From NCBI RefSeq assembly GCF_004322855.1, contig NZ_CP036402.1, positions 62,001 through 126,000 of the forward strand: a stretch of 64,000 nt of DNA. Reading direction: 5' to 3'. The notes under the pieces are model-generated. The model had not been told where the DNA came from and did no database searches. It was given only the letters and a program-made list of their open reading frames with translations. A program made the translations under genes and the position numbers. Numbering within the stretch: position 1 is the first letter of the stretch; each line of letters opens with the position of its first letter. This DNA is from Egibacter rhizosphaerae (GTDB lineage: Bacteria > Actinomycetota > Nitriliruptoria > Euzebyales > Egibacteraceae). Of this stretch, positions 52,027 to 60,621 are shown piece by piece.

Positions 52027-53537
52027 TGTCCCTTCCGACGCTCACCGACGACGCTGGCCTCGGCCGACTCGCGGCCGACCTGGCCGCGTGGCTGCCGCAC
52101 CAGCGCTGGTACCAGGACAAGGCCCGAGAGCTCGCGGCGGTCCAGGTCCGTGACGCGGCCCGTCTCAGCGATCGGCTGCTGGTCCTGCTGGTGGAGGCCC
52201 GATTCGCCGACGGCGGCACCGCGGACTACCACGTTCCCCTCGCCCCCGCCGAGGTCGGCGCCCTGTTCGAGCTCGAGGGGCAGGGCCTCGGGGACGCGCT
52301 CGCCGACCCCCGGGCCTGCCTCGACCTGGCCCGAGCCACCGTCGACGGCAGCACCGCCACCCTCGCGGGCGCGCGGCTGACCGCTCGCCCTATCACGGGC
52401 TCCCGCCCGGACGACACCGCGTCCGCCCGTGCCCTCGGGGCCGAGCAATCGAACTCCTCGGTGGTGATCGACGACGCGTTCGTCCTGAAGGTGCTTCGCC
52501 GCCTGGAGACCGGCATCCATCCCGATGTGGAGGTGACCGGCGCCCTCACGGCCGCGGGCTTCACCCACGTCCCGGCGCAGCACGGTGCCCTGGTGCGCGC
52601 TCCGACCACCGACGACGACGAGAACCAGACCGCCCTGGCGATCCTGTCCACGTTCCTCGCGGGCGGGCGCGAGGGCTGGGATCTCGCGCTCGCGCAGACC
52701 CGCGCGCTGGCGTCCGGTGAACGCACCATCGAGGAGGTGGCCTCGGAGCCGGACGGCCTGCTCGGCGACATCGATCGGCTCGGGGAGGTCACCGCCGACC
52801 TGCACCTCACGCTGGGCGAGGCCTTCGGGGTCGAGGAGGCCGACGCGCGGCACGGCGCCGCGTGGGCGACCGAGATGCGCGGGCAGCTCGACCGGGTCCT
52901 CGCCCTGGCCGAGGCGCGCGCGCCGGAAGCCGCCGCCTCGGTGCTCGCCGCGGCCGACGACCTGCGCGCCGTGTTCGACGAGCTCGCGAGCCTGCGCGAC
53001 GCCGGGCGACTGGTCCGCGTGCACGGCGACCTGCACCTGGGTCAGGTGCTCCGCATCCCGCCGCCCGAGTCGAGCTGGCAGCTCCTCGACTTCGAGGGCG
53101 AACCGTTGAAGTCGCTCGAGGAGCGCCGCGCGCGCACGTCCCCCCTGAGGGACGTGGCCGGCATGCTGCGGTCGTTCGACTACGCCGCGGCCGCCTCCGT
53201 CGAACGTGACGGCGCCAACGGGGCCGAGCCCCCGCTCGCCGCCGGCGCGTGGCGCGACGCGGCACGCCGAAGGTTCCTCGGTGGGTACGTTCGCCGCGCC
53301 GGGCCGCTGCTGCCCGGTGCCACGGCCTCCCAGGCGCTGCTGCACGCGTTCGAGCTCGACAAGGCCGTGTACGAGCTCGCGTACGAGATCGGCAACCGGC
53401 CGGGGTGGCTCGCCATCCCGGCCGGTGGGATCCTGAGGGTGCTGCGTGCCTCCCACAGCGCGCGCGACCCGGACCCGACAGACCCCGACGAACCATCCGG
53501 GCCCGACAACCCCAGCGGGGACGAGGAGGAGCCATGA
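52026..53537 (+). CDS. mak: maltokinase (Mak/Pep2)
   Basis: Phosphorylates maltose with ATP to give alpha-maltose-1-phosphate, the GlgE donor. 503 residues. N-terminal cap [21 protein letters not shown] is the Mak-specific domain. ATP-site [18 protein letters not shown], catalytic [16 protein letters not shown] (H333-D335) and metal site [38 protein letters not shown] follow. It overlaps treS (TGATG) and glgB (ATGA), so all three are coupled. The C-terminus carries a short acidic tail. Confidence 0.95.
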   Translation: MSLPTLTDDAGLGRLAADLAAWLPHQRWYQDKARELAAVQVRDAARLSDRLLVLLVEARFADGGTADYHVPLAPAEVGALFELEGQGLGDALADPRACLDLARATVDGSTATLAGARLTARPITGSRPDDTASARALGAEQSNSSVVIDDAFVLKVLRRLETGIHPDVEVTGALTAAGFTHVPAQHGALVRAPTTDDDENQTALAILSTFLAGGREGWDLALAQTRALASGERTIEEVASEPDGLLGDIDRLGEVTADLHLTLGEAFGVEEADARHGAAWATEMRGQLDRVLALAEARAPEAAASVLAAADDLRAVFDELASLRDAGRLVRVHGDLHLGQVLRIPPPESSWQLLDFEGEPLKSLEERRARTSPLRDVAGMLRSFDYAAAASVERDGANGAEPPLAAGAWRDAARRRFLGGYVRRAGPLLPGATASQALLHAFELDKAVYELAYEIGNRPGWLAIPAGGILRVLRASHSARDPDPTDPDEPSGPDNPSGDEEEP

Positions 53538-55738
53538 GCGCACCGACGAAGTGGCGCGCGCCGCGTGCCGAGGTGGACCGCTTGCTCGAGGGCGCGCACG
53601 GCGACCCGCACGCACTCCTCGGCATCCACGAACTGCCGGACGGCGGCGCGGTGGTGCGCGCGGTCCGGCCCGAGGCCTCCGAGGTGGCGGTCGTCACGGC
53701 GAACGGCGAGGAGTTCCCGGCCGAGCGCACTGACGAGAGCGGCTTCTTCGAGGCGGTGGCTCCGCGAACGCTCGCGCCCACCGAGTACTGGCTGCGGGTC
53801 GCCTATCCCGACGCCACCTACCACCTGCGCGACCCGTACGCGTTCTGGCCCACGCTGGGCGAGGTGGACCTCCATCTCGCCGGGGAGGGGCGACACGAGG
53901 AACTCTGGCGCCGGCTCGGCGCGCACGTCGTCGAGGTCGACGGCCAGCCGGGCGTCGCGTTCGCGGTCTGGGCCCCGAACGCGCGCAGTGTGCGGGTGGT
54001 CGGCGATTTCAACAGCTGGGACGGACGCTTGCACCCGATGCGCAGCCTCGGCTCCTCAGGTGTGTGGGAGCTCTTCGTCCCCGAGGTCGGGCCGGGCTCC
54101 CGCTACAAGTTCGAGATGGTGACCGCGGACGGGGAGCTCGCGCTGCGGGCGGACCCGTACGCGTTCCACACCGACGTGCCGCCGGGCAACGCGAGCGTCG
54201 TCTTCCACTCCACCCACGAATGGCAGGACGATGAGTGGCTGGCGCGACGCGCCGAGCGTGACCTGCTGCACGAGCCCTTCTCGATTTACGAGGTGCACCC
54301 CGGATCGTGGCTCCAGCCCGACCGTGAGGACCTCGAGCCCGTCGGGTACCGGGAGCTGGCGCACCGGCTGGCCGACCATTGCGAAGCACTCGGCTTCACC
54401 CACGTCGAGTTCCTGCCGGTGGCCGAGCATCCCTACGCGCCGTCGTGGGGGTACCAGGTCACGGGCCAGTTCGCGCCGACCGCCCGTCTCGGGAACCCGG
54501 ACGATTTCCGCTACCTCGTCGACCACCTGCACCAGCGCGGGATCGGCGTGATCGTCGACTGGGTGCCGGCGCACTTCCCCAAGGATTCCTGGGCGTTGGC
54601 CCGTTTCGACGGGACGGCCCTCTACGAGCACGCCGACCCGCGGCAGGCCGAGCATCCCGACTGGGGGACGCTGGTCTTCAACTACGCCCGCAACGAGGTC
54701 CGCAACTTCCTGCTCGCGAGCGCGCTGTACTGGATCGAGGAGCTGCACGTCGACGGCCTCCGAGTGGATGCGGTCGCCTCGATGCTCTACCTGGACTACT
54801 CGCGCGACGAGGGCGAGTGGGTGCCCAACGAGTACGGGGGCAACGAGAACCTCGCGGCGATCGAGTTCCTCAAGCAGCTGAACGCCGTCGTCTACGGCCG
54901 CAACCCCGGCGCCGTGACGATCGCCGAGGAGTCCACGGCGTGGCCGGGGGTGTCACGCCCGGTCCACCTCGACGGCCTGGGCTTCGGCTTCAAGTGGAAC
55001 ATGGGATGGATGCACGACACGCTGTCGTACTTCTCCCGCGACCCGATCCACCGCCAGCACCACCACGGAGAGCTGACCTTCGGTCTGCTCTACGCGTGGA
55101 GCGAGAACTACGTGCTGCCGTTGTCCCACGACGAGGTCGTCCACGGCAAGCGCAGCCTGCTCGACAAGATGCCCGGGGACCGGTGGCAGAAGTTCGCGAA
55201 CGTGCGCGCGCTCTACGCGTACATGTGGGCTCACCCTGGCAAGCAGCTCTTGTTCATGGGCGGCGAGTTCGGGCAGTGGAAGGAGTGGTCCGAGGAGCGC
55301 GGTCTCGACTGGCATCTCCTCGAGGAGCCCGACCACGCCGGACTCCAGCATCTCGTCGGTGACCTGAACGCGACCTACCGACGGCTGCCGCAGCTGCACG
55401 AGCGCGACTCGGAGCCGGACGGGTTCCAGTGGATCGAGGCGGATGCCGCCGACGAGAACGTGATCGGGTTCGCCCGGTTCGCCGCCGACGGCTCCCCGCT
55501 CGTGTGCCTCGCGAACCTCTCCCCCCAGCCGCGCGAGGGTCGCCGGTTCGGCCTGCCCGCAGCGGGCACGTGGCACGAGGTCCTCAACACTGACGCCGGG
55601 CTCTACGGCGGATCGGACGTCGGCAACGGCGGCCAGGTCGTCGCCGACTCCGAGCCGCTCGGTCAGCTGCCCGCCCGGGCCGAGGTCGTCCTACCGCCGC
55701 TCGGGGTGATCTGGCTTGTCCCCGACGACACCGCCTAA
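53534..55738 (+). CDS. glgB: 1,4-alpha-glucan branching enzyme
   Basis: Introduces alpha-1,6 branches into glucan (GH13_9). 734 residues. Two N-terminal beta-sandwich domains ([51 protein letters not shown]) precede the barrel: [38 protein letters not shown] (nucleophile Asp412), [15 protein letters not shown] (acid/base Glu465), [13 protein letters not shown] (Asp533). A C-terminal all-beta domain ends [20 protein letters not shown] 53534 overlaps mak (ATGA), with GAGGAGGAG upstream. Last gene of the operon; the mobile-element island begins at its stop. Confidence 0.97.
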   Translation: MSAPTKWRAPRAEVDRLLEGAHGDPHALLGIHELPDGGAVVRAVRPEASEVAVVTANGEEFPAERTDESGFFEAVAPRTLAPTEYWLRVAYPDATYHLRDPYAFWPTLGEVDLHLAGEGRHEELWRRLGAHVVEVDGQPGVAFAVWAPNARSVRVVGDFNSWDGRLHPMRSLGSSGVWELFVPEVGPGSRYKFEMVTADGELALRADPYAFHTDVPPGNASVVFHSTHEWQDDEWLARRAERDLLHEPFSIYEVHPGSWLQPDREDLEPVGYRELAHRLADHCEALGFTHVEFLPVAEHPYAPSWGYQVTGQFAPTARLGNPDDFRYLVDHLHQRGIGVIVDWVPAHFPKDSWALARFDGTALYEHADPRQAEHPDWGTLVFNYARNEVRNFLLASALYWIEELHVDGLRVDAVASMLYLDYSRDEGEWVPNEYGGNENLAAIEFLKQLNAVVYGRNPGAVTIAEESTAWPGVSRPVHLDGLGFGFKWNMGWMHDTLSYFSRDPIHRQHHHGELTFGLLYAWSENYVLPLSHDEVVHGKRSLLDKMPGDRWQKFANVRALYAYMWAHPGKQLLFMGGEFGQWKEWSEERGLDWHLLEEPDHAGLQHLVGDLNATYRRLPQLHERDSEPDGFQWIEADAADENVIGFARFAADGSPLVCLANLSPQPREGRRFGLPAAGTWHEVLNTDAGLYGGSDVGNGGQVVADSEPLGQLPARAEVVLPPLGVIWLVPDDTA

Positions 55739-55773
55739 CCTCGACTACTTGTGGGGGTGCTGACGGGTCCGCT
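55739..55773. repeat. left copy of the island-flanking direct repeat
   Basis: A 35-nt copy of the 3' end of the reductase gene at 60.6 kb. The last 16 nt, TGCTGACGGGTCCGCT, are identical in both copies and the first part differs at three bases and a 2-nt indel. It starts at the base after the glgB stop codon. Even the reductase stop codon is preserved in altered form (TAG for TAA). Confidence 0.8.
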
Positions 55774-56057
55774 CGGTAGCGACGTGCGGCCCTGAGGTCG
55801 GCGGGGTCCTCGAGGATGCCGGGGTCGGGCCGCGGTGATGCTTGCTGGGGCGGGTGTCGGGGCAGCCCGAGCCGGCCGGGTGACCGCTTGTCGTGCTGGG
55901 CTGGGTTGTCAAGGCGCGCCGGTCGGCGGGCTCAGGTGGGCCGGGGGGGCAGCGCGCGTAGTCTCGTGAACGCGGCCAGGAGCTCTGCGGTCCAGGGCCA
56001 GTCCCGGGGACAGCGGCCGTTCTACCCCCCAGGCTCGCCGTTACCGACGCGGGCTCC
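55774..56057. other. unassigned GC-rich sequence left of the IS630 element
   Basis: 284 bp with no convincing gene. Short frames exist on both strands but show no start signal or recognisable domain. It may be the remnant of an older insertion. Confidence 0.5.
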
Positions 56058-57148
56058 TAGTGTCCTGAGTCGGAGATTCGTTGGCAATATTCGGAGAGGG
56101 CGTGGAGGATCTCGTCGGCGGTCTTGTGCCACGCGTACGGGCGGGGGTTCTCGTTCCACGTGGCGATCCAGTCGCGGATGTCGGATTCGAGGGCTTGCAC
56201 CGAGGTGTGGGTGCTGCGCTGCAGCAGTTTGGTGGTCAGCTCGGCGAACCAGCGCTCGACGAGGTTGAGCCAGCTGGCGCCGGTGGGCGTGAAGTGCAGG
56301 TGGAAGCGCGGGTGGCGCAGCAGCCAGCGTTGGATCTCTGGGGTCTTGTGGGTGGCGTAGTTGTCCAGCACCAGGTGCACGTCGAGGTGGTCGGGCACCT
56401 CGGCGTCGATCTGGTTGAGGAACGTCTTGAACTCGGCGGCGCGGTGGCGGCGGCGGTGCTGGCCGATGACCTTGCCGGTGGCCAGGTCCAAGGCGGCGAA
56501 CAGGCTGGTGGTGCCGTGGCGGACGTAGTCGTGGGTGGCCCGCTGGGGGGTGCCCGGCAGCAGCGGGAACACCGGCTGGGTGCGGTCGAGCGCCTGGGTC
56601 TGGGACTTCTCGTCCACGCACAGCACGACCGCGCGCTCGGGCGGGTCGAGGTAGAGCCCGACGATGTCTCTGACCTTGTCGATGAAGTCGGGGTCGGTGG
56701 AGACCTTGAACGTCTCGGTCAGGTGCGGCTTGAGGCCGAACGCGCGCCAGATGCGGCTGACTGCCGTCTGCGACATGCCCGCCGCGGCGGCCATCGACCG
56801 CGTCGACCAGTGCGTGGCATCCGGCGGGGCCTCCTCCAAGGTCTTGGTGATCACCCGCTCGACGTCGGCGTCGGTGATCTGGCGGGGCGCGCCCGGCCGC
56901 GGCGCATCCGCCAACGCGTCCACACCGCCAGCGACGAACCGTCGCCGCCACTTGCCCACCGTCGCCTCGCTGACGCCCAGCTCGGCGGCGACCTCCCGGT
57001 TCGACGCGCCCCTCGCGCACGCCAGCACGATCCGCGAGCGCTGCGCCAACCGCTGCGACGTCTTGGGACGGCGCGCCCACCGCTCGAGCGTCGCCCGGTC
57101 CTCATCGGACAGCTCCAACGTGGCCTTTGGCCTGCCACGAGCCGCCAT
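56057..57148 (-). CDS. IS630-family transposase
   Basis: 363 residues from ATG 57148. HTH part [45 protein letters not shown], linker [15 protein letters not shown]-type region, second [31 protein letters not shown] catalytic triad: [19 protein letters not shown] (first Asp), [15 protein letters not shown] (second Asp) and [18 protein letters not shown] (Glu). The frame is intact, so the enzyme may be active. The stop codon TAG is made from the TA target and the flanking G (minus strand), just outside the inverted repeat. Confidence 0.93.
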   Translation of the reverse strand: MAARGRPKATLELSDEDRATLERWARRPKTSQRLAQRSRIVLACARGASNREVAAELGVSEATVGKWRRRFVAGGVDALADAPRPGAPRQITDADVERVITKTLEEAPPDATHWSTRSMAAAAGMSQTAVSRIWRAFGLKPHLTETFKVSTDPDFIDKVRDIVGLYLDPPERAVVLCVDEKSQTQALDRTQPVFPLLPGTPQRATHDYVRHGTTSLFAALDLATGKVIGQHRRRHRAAEFKTFLNQIDAEVPDHLDVHLVLDNYATHKTPEIQRWLLRHPRFHLHFTPTGASWLNLVERWFAELTTKLLQRSTHTSVQALESDIRDWIATWNENPRPYAWHKTADEILHALSEYCQRISDSGH

Positions 57149-57216
57149 CGCCCATCCTCTCATCGGAGGAAGGGATCGTACCACATTATGCAACGAACTT
57201 ACGATTCAGGACACTA
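56058..57216. mobile_element. IS630-family element, 1159 bp including TA duplications
   Basis: Terminal inverted repeats of about 26 bp begin TAGTGTCCTGA at both ends (56058 on the plus strand, 57216 on the minus strand) and share TCGnAnnTTCGTTG further in. The outermost TA pairs are the target duplication typical of the IS630/Tc1 group. The right TA is inside the CTAG that borders the IS1182 element. Confidence 0.92.
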
Positions 57217-57217
57217 G

Positions 57218-58988
57218 GGCGCTGCTGAAGTAGTCGCTTTGAACATCGTTGGTCAGTGGTCGTGGTTGGGTCCGCGACCGCTCTGGTGTGGTTTCGGTGG
57301 CGGTCGTTGCGGCCGCCGGTGCGCTTGACGGCCGATGGGAGGCGCCGTCGGCCCGGCGGCGTCGGCTTGTAGGCGTTCTCGAGGGGTATTGGGGTCCTCA
57401 TCAGGTGGTTGCGGGCATCTGCCAGCCGTGGTCGTAGTGCATGCCGAGGTTGAGCAGGCGTGTGAGGTTGACCGCCGCGACGCGGAGGCTCAAGCCGAGC
57501 TGGTTGCGTTTGACGCCGCGGTAGCGGCAGCGGCGGTGTCCGTCTTTCATGAGCCAGGAGATTGACCGCTCGGCCAACGACCGTCGCGGGTAGGTCTCGG
57601 CGAACTCGGGCGTGGCCGCTTGAGCGCGGGCGGCGACCAGCTCGCGGTCGTGGCGGCCGATGCGCAGGCTGCGTCCGGATCGGCTGGTGGTGCAACGGTC
57701 CCGCAGCGGACAGCCGTCGCAGCGGCGCCCGAAAGTCGCGTGGCCCTTGGCGCTGATCGCCACGGTGTGGCCGGCCGGGCAGGTGACCGTGCCCGCATCG
57801 TGGCAGACGGCGAAGTCGTCGCGGTCGAAGCCGCCGGGCACCGCGGGGCGCAGCGGCAGCGGCTTGATGACCGCGGTGTGCCCGGTGGCGTCGAGGTCGG
57901 AGCGGGTGGCCCCGCCGCCGTAGGCGGAGTCGGCCAGCACCTCGACGGGCTCGTCCTCACCCTCGAGCAGTTCGACCGCGACCTCGCCGTCGCCGGTGTT
58001 GCCGGGCGTGACGGTGTTGGCGGTCACCAGCCCGGTCTCGGGCTCGCAGGCGATGTGGCCCTTGTAGCCGTCGCGATACGAGGCCCGCGACTTGTGCGCG
58101 TGCCGCGACTCGTCATCGACCACCGACACCACGCGGTCCTTGGCCACCGCTCGGGCGATGCGCCACGTGCCGGGCTGCTCGCCAGGTTCGACGTCCTGGC
58201 CGGCGATCAGCGCCAGCAACGCCACCGCCCGCTCGGCCTCCTCGTCCAAACCGGTCACGGGCAGACAGTCGATGATCGCGATCGCATCCGCCACCAGCGC
58301 CGACACCAGCGCGTCACAAGCGACCTCGTCGTCCCACGCGATGTCAGGCTTGCCGCCATGATCGTAGTCATGCGCGCCGACCACGACCTGGCGGGCCTCG
58401 GGCACCAGCCTTCTGACCTTGCGGATCGCGGCCACCAGCTGGGTGACAGTGTCCTGAGTGGCCACCGCATCGTCGAGCACCGTGGAATCCAACGCCCGCC
58501 GCGCCTTGCCGGCCAACACCCCAGTCTGCGCAGCGACAGTCTTGACCGCCTCGTCGATGCGGTGCGGGCGCTCGGAGTCGTTCAGCCGACGCCGCCAGTA
58601 CACAAACACCGACGCGTCGAAGCTGTCCTCGTCCAGCCCCATGCCGCAGGCGGCCTTCCACGCGATGTCGCGCGACAGCGCCGCCGCAGCCTGACGGTCC
58701 GACAAGCCCTCCAACTCCTTGAGCACAAACGCCGCCGCGATCACGTCCGCCGGCACCGACGGGCGGCCCCGCCCCGACGGGAACAAGTCAGCGAACATCT
58801 CGTCGGGAAACACCCGCCGCCGATGCTCGGCGAGGAACGCATACACCGACCCCGCCGGCACCAGATGCCCGCACAACGCCGCCGTGTCCAACAACTCCCG
58901 GTCCGCCACGCTTGATCCCAGCATGAAGCGCATTCTCGCGCACCCCACCGCCAGAACCGCGGAACCTCGACGGATTCTTCAGCAGCGC
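57218..58988. mobile_element. IS1182-family element with CTAG target duplication
   Basis: Inverted ends GGCGCTGCTGAAG (57218-57230) and CTTCAGCAGCGCC (58976-58988) flank one transposase. CTAG is present directly outside both ends (57214-57217 and 58989-58992) and is the likely 4-bp target duplication. The element abuts the IS630 element; both use the same CTAG. Confidence 0.88.
57401..58933 (-). CDS. IS1182-family transposase
   Basis: 510 residues from ATG 58933 (the start that gives MRFMLGSSVADRELLDTAAL; GTG 58948 is possible). N-terminal transposase_InsH-like region with SVPADVIAAAFVLKELEGLSDRQAAAALSRDIAWKAACG. Catalytic parts KARRALDSTVLDDAVATQDT, VLADSAYGGGATRSDL and the DDE_Tnp_1 C-terminal region with CPAGHTVAISAKGHATFGRRCDGCPLRDRCTTS, a cysteine cluster typical of IS1182. 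SLAERSISWLMKDGHRRCRYRG holds the terminal Glu region. The frame is intact. Confidence 0.93.
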   Translation of the reverse strand: MRFMLGSSVADRELLDTAALCGHLVPAGSVYAFLAEHRRRVFPDEMFADLFPSGRGRPSVPADVIAAAFVLKELEGLSDRQAAAALSRDIAWKAACGMGLDEDSFDASVFVYWRRRLNDSERPHRIDEAVKTVAAQTGVLAGKARRALDSTVLDDAVATQDTVTQLVAAIRKVRRLVPEARQVVVGAHDYDHGGKPDIAWDDEVACDALVSALVADAIAIIDCLPVTGLDEEAERAVALLALIAGQDVEPGEQPGTWRIARAVAKDRVVSVVDDESRHAHKSRASYRDGYKGHIACEPETGLVTANTVTPGNTGDGEVAVELLEGEDEPVEVLADSAYGGGATRSDLDATGHTAVIKPLPLRPAVPGGFDRDDFAVCHDAGTVTCPAGHTVAISAKGHATFGRRCDGCPLRDRCTTSRSGRSLRIGRHDRELVAARAQAATPEFAETYPRRSLAERSISWLMKDGHRRCRYRGVKRNQLGLSLRVAAVNLTRLLNLGMHYDHGWQMPATT

Positions 58989-58992
58989 CCTA

Positions 58993-59111
58993 GCACTCCC
59001 ATGTGTAGCCGATGTTTCATTACCTCTTGACTACATCCGTGTCCACCGTCATGCTGAGCAGGTCTCGTTGCCTACTAGTAGCACTCACCGTCCATCTAGG
59101 GCGAAGGGTAC
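58993..59111 (+). promoter_or_regulatory. promoter region of the exported-protein pair
   Basis: A stretch of clearly lower GC than its surroundings. TTGACT (59026-59031) followed after 17 nt by CATGCT makes a possible -35/-10 pair. GAAGGG lies 4 nt before ATG 59112. Confidence 0.4.
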
Positions 59112-59756
59112 ATGTTGATACATCCAAAGCGGCTGCCACTCTCCCCCCTCGTCATGCTCACGATTGTCTTCGGCGTAATGGGCGCTGCTGTTCTCGCCAT
59201 AACCGGCGCTGCGTACGCCGATGGAGACGATGAGCCCGTCAAGAGTCCGGACACCCCGGAAGAACTCACGGACATGAAACTCCTCGACTCCGGCAGGACG
59301 CCATACTACGCGCCCGCGGGTCTAGCAAAATACTTTGGCACGGCAGTGTGGTGGGAAACCTACACCTCCCAAGGACGCCTCTACTACCACGTCGAGAGAG
59401 TGCATTTCCGGGGCGGCACAGCCGACTCCCCATGCGAAAGCAATCCATCCGGCATCGACCATTGGGTTGCCGCCTCAGCAGTTGTCACTCACGAGTATGA
59501 GGACCACACGGTCGAGTCCATTCCCGGGTCATCCTGGGAGCGCACCAACTGCTACCCGTACGGCTCTGAGTCGGGGGCTACCTATCAGCCGTGGACGAAC
59601 GCTGCCTATTCGGATAGAGTCCTTCGCTCGACATTCCATGTACACCACGCAGACGAGGACAACCCGAACTTCAGCTTCTCCTCCGACATGCACTGGATCG
59701 TGAACTCCAATGGCGCCGAGCCCGAAGACCTAGCGACGTGCGAACTGAACTGCTAA
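59112..59756 (+). CDS. exported protein of unknown function
   Basis: 214 residues, no family recognised. A signal peptide (LVMLTIVFGVMGAAVLAITG, cleavage after AYA near residue 36) leaves a mature part of about 178 residues. That part is rich in Tyr, Trp and His (YYAPAGLAKYFGTAVWWETY; GIDHWVAASAVVTHEYEDHT; STFHVHHADEDNPNFSFSSD) and contains four Cys (in SPCES, TNCYPYG, ATCELNC) that could form two disulfides. The pattern suggests a beta-rich extracellular domain. GC content and codon choice (AAA, ATA, AAT) are unlike the neighbours, a sign of transfer. It is followed after 10 bp by a lipoprotein gene. Confidence 0.75.
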   Translation: MLIHPKRLPLSPLVMLTIVFGVMGAAVLAITGAAYADGDDEPVKSPDTPEELTDMKLLDSGRTPYYAPAGLAKYFGTAVWWETYTSQGRLYYHVERVHFRGGTADSPCESNPSGIDHWVAASAVVTHEYEDHTVESIPGSSWERTNCYPYGSESGATYQPWTNAAYSDRVLRSTFHVHHADEDNPNFSFSSDMHWIVNSNGAEPEDLATCELNC

Positions 59757-59766
59757 AGGGAGCACT

Positions 59767-60588
59767 ATGAGCATGCAGCAACGCAGTCAACGTCGCCTGT
59801 CTCCGCACGCTGGGGGCACATTGATCCTCCGTGTGCTTCTCCTTTGTGGCACCGTCGTCGTGTTGCAAGGTTGCCTGCCAGCCGATGGGGAGGATGCCGC
59901 CCTTCTCTCGCCCGGCGAGGAAGGTTCCACGTCGACAGCGAAAAGCGCAGCCGCGGAAACGCTGGGACCTGAGGATTTGAACTGGCCAGTGGAGATTGAG
60001 TACATACTCGGTGGCACGGTGCAGCCCGGCACGGAAGGGCGAGTGGAAAGCGTAACCCACGTGTTCCGGGCCGCCGCCTGGAACGACTGGTTCGACGCCC
60101 GCTACGACCGGGACGGCGAGTTGGTCTCCTGCACGCAGCGGACCCCCGACACGCTTCGCACATCAATCCAGAGCTGCTCCGAAGGATGGCAGACAACGCG
60201 CGACCATCCGCCCGAGGAACGTATCGCTCCCAATCCGCATCTGCGCCCGGCAGATCTCGAGGCCGTTCGCGCCGCCCCCCACGACGCGGTCGAGGCGCAG
60301 GCGACAGTCGCAGAGCGCCTCGACATCAGCGAGGACGAACTGGTCTCCTCCGCGGAGGCGAGCATCATCGACTGCCGCCACGAGCAGTCGGCCTATTGCG
60401 GCGACAGCGATGGTGAGATCGACGTCGAGGTCGAGCAGGTCGCCCACGAAGGGAGCGGGATGATCCTCGAGTACCGCGAGACGGCCGACGGAGTGCCGGT
60501 CAGCTACCTCGAGGTCGAGGGTCTCAGAGCCCTGGACGAGGACGAATGGTCTGACAGCGCCGAGACGCTGACGCGCTCGGGGGGCTAG
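59767..60588 (+). CDS. putative lipoprotein of unknown function
   Basis: 273 residues, no family recognised. The N-terminus RLSPHAGGTLILRVLLLCGT followed by VVVLQGC gives a lipobox with the lipidated Cys at 36. A Ser/Ala/Glu linker leads to a domain with NWPVEIEYILGGTVQPGTEGRVESVTHVFRAAAWNDWFDARYDRDGELVSC. The remainder is acidic and contains CSEGW, IDCRHEQSAYCGD and a closing strand MILEYRETADGVPVSYLEVEGL. AAGGGAG lies 4 nt before ATG 59767. Its stop is only 6 bp from the stop of the convergent reductase gene, so the island joins the chromosome without spacer. It probably acts with the exported protein encoded upstream. Confidence 0.75.
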   Translation: MSMQQRSQRRLSPHAGGTLILRVLLLCGTVVVLQGCLPADGEDAALLSPGEEGSTSTAKSAAAETLGPEDLNWPVEIEYILGGTVQPGTEGRVESVTHVFRAAAWNDWFDARYDRDGELVSCTQRTPDTLRTSIQSCSEGWQTTRDHPPEERIAPNPHLRPADLEAVRAAPHDAVEAQATVAERLDISEDELVSSAEASIIDCRHEQSAYCGDSDGEIDVEVEQVAHEGSGMILEYRETADGVPVSYLEVEGLRALDEDEWSDSAETLTRSGG

Positions 60589-60621
60589 CCTCGATTATTC
60601 GTGGGTGCTGACGGGTCCGCT
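60589..60621. repeat. right copy of the island-flanking direct repeat
   Basis: 33 nt covering the native 3' end and TAA stop of the reductase gene. It matches 55739-55773 (see that entry) and marks the right limit of the island. Confidence 0.8.

Larger units (their letters stand above)
55739..60621. mobile_element. genomic island bounded by direct repeats
   Basis: 4.9 kb between glgB and the geranylgeranyl-reductase-like gene, flanked by imperfect 33-35-nt direct repeats (55739-55773 and 60589-60621). It carries an IS630 element, an IS1182 element and two exported-protein genes of lower GC content. No integrase is present, so the repeats may mark an old duplication into which the cargo was inserted, and not att sites. 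Confidence 0.6.

Noticed and set aside
55774-56057. Remnant of a further transposase gene
   Set aside because: No frame gives a recognisable motif, so a transposase origin cannot be supported.
56081-57217. A 378-codon open frame on the plus strand opposite the IS630 transposase
   Set aside because: It is the antisense shadow of an intact transposase with full DDE motifs; it has no domain of its own. Many similar long antisense frames occur across the window because of high GC.
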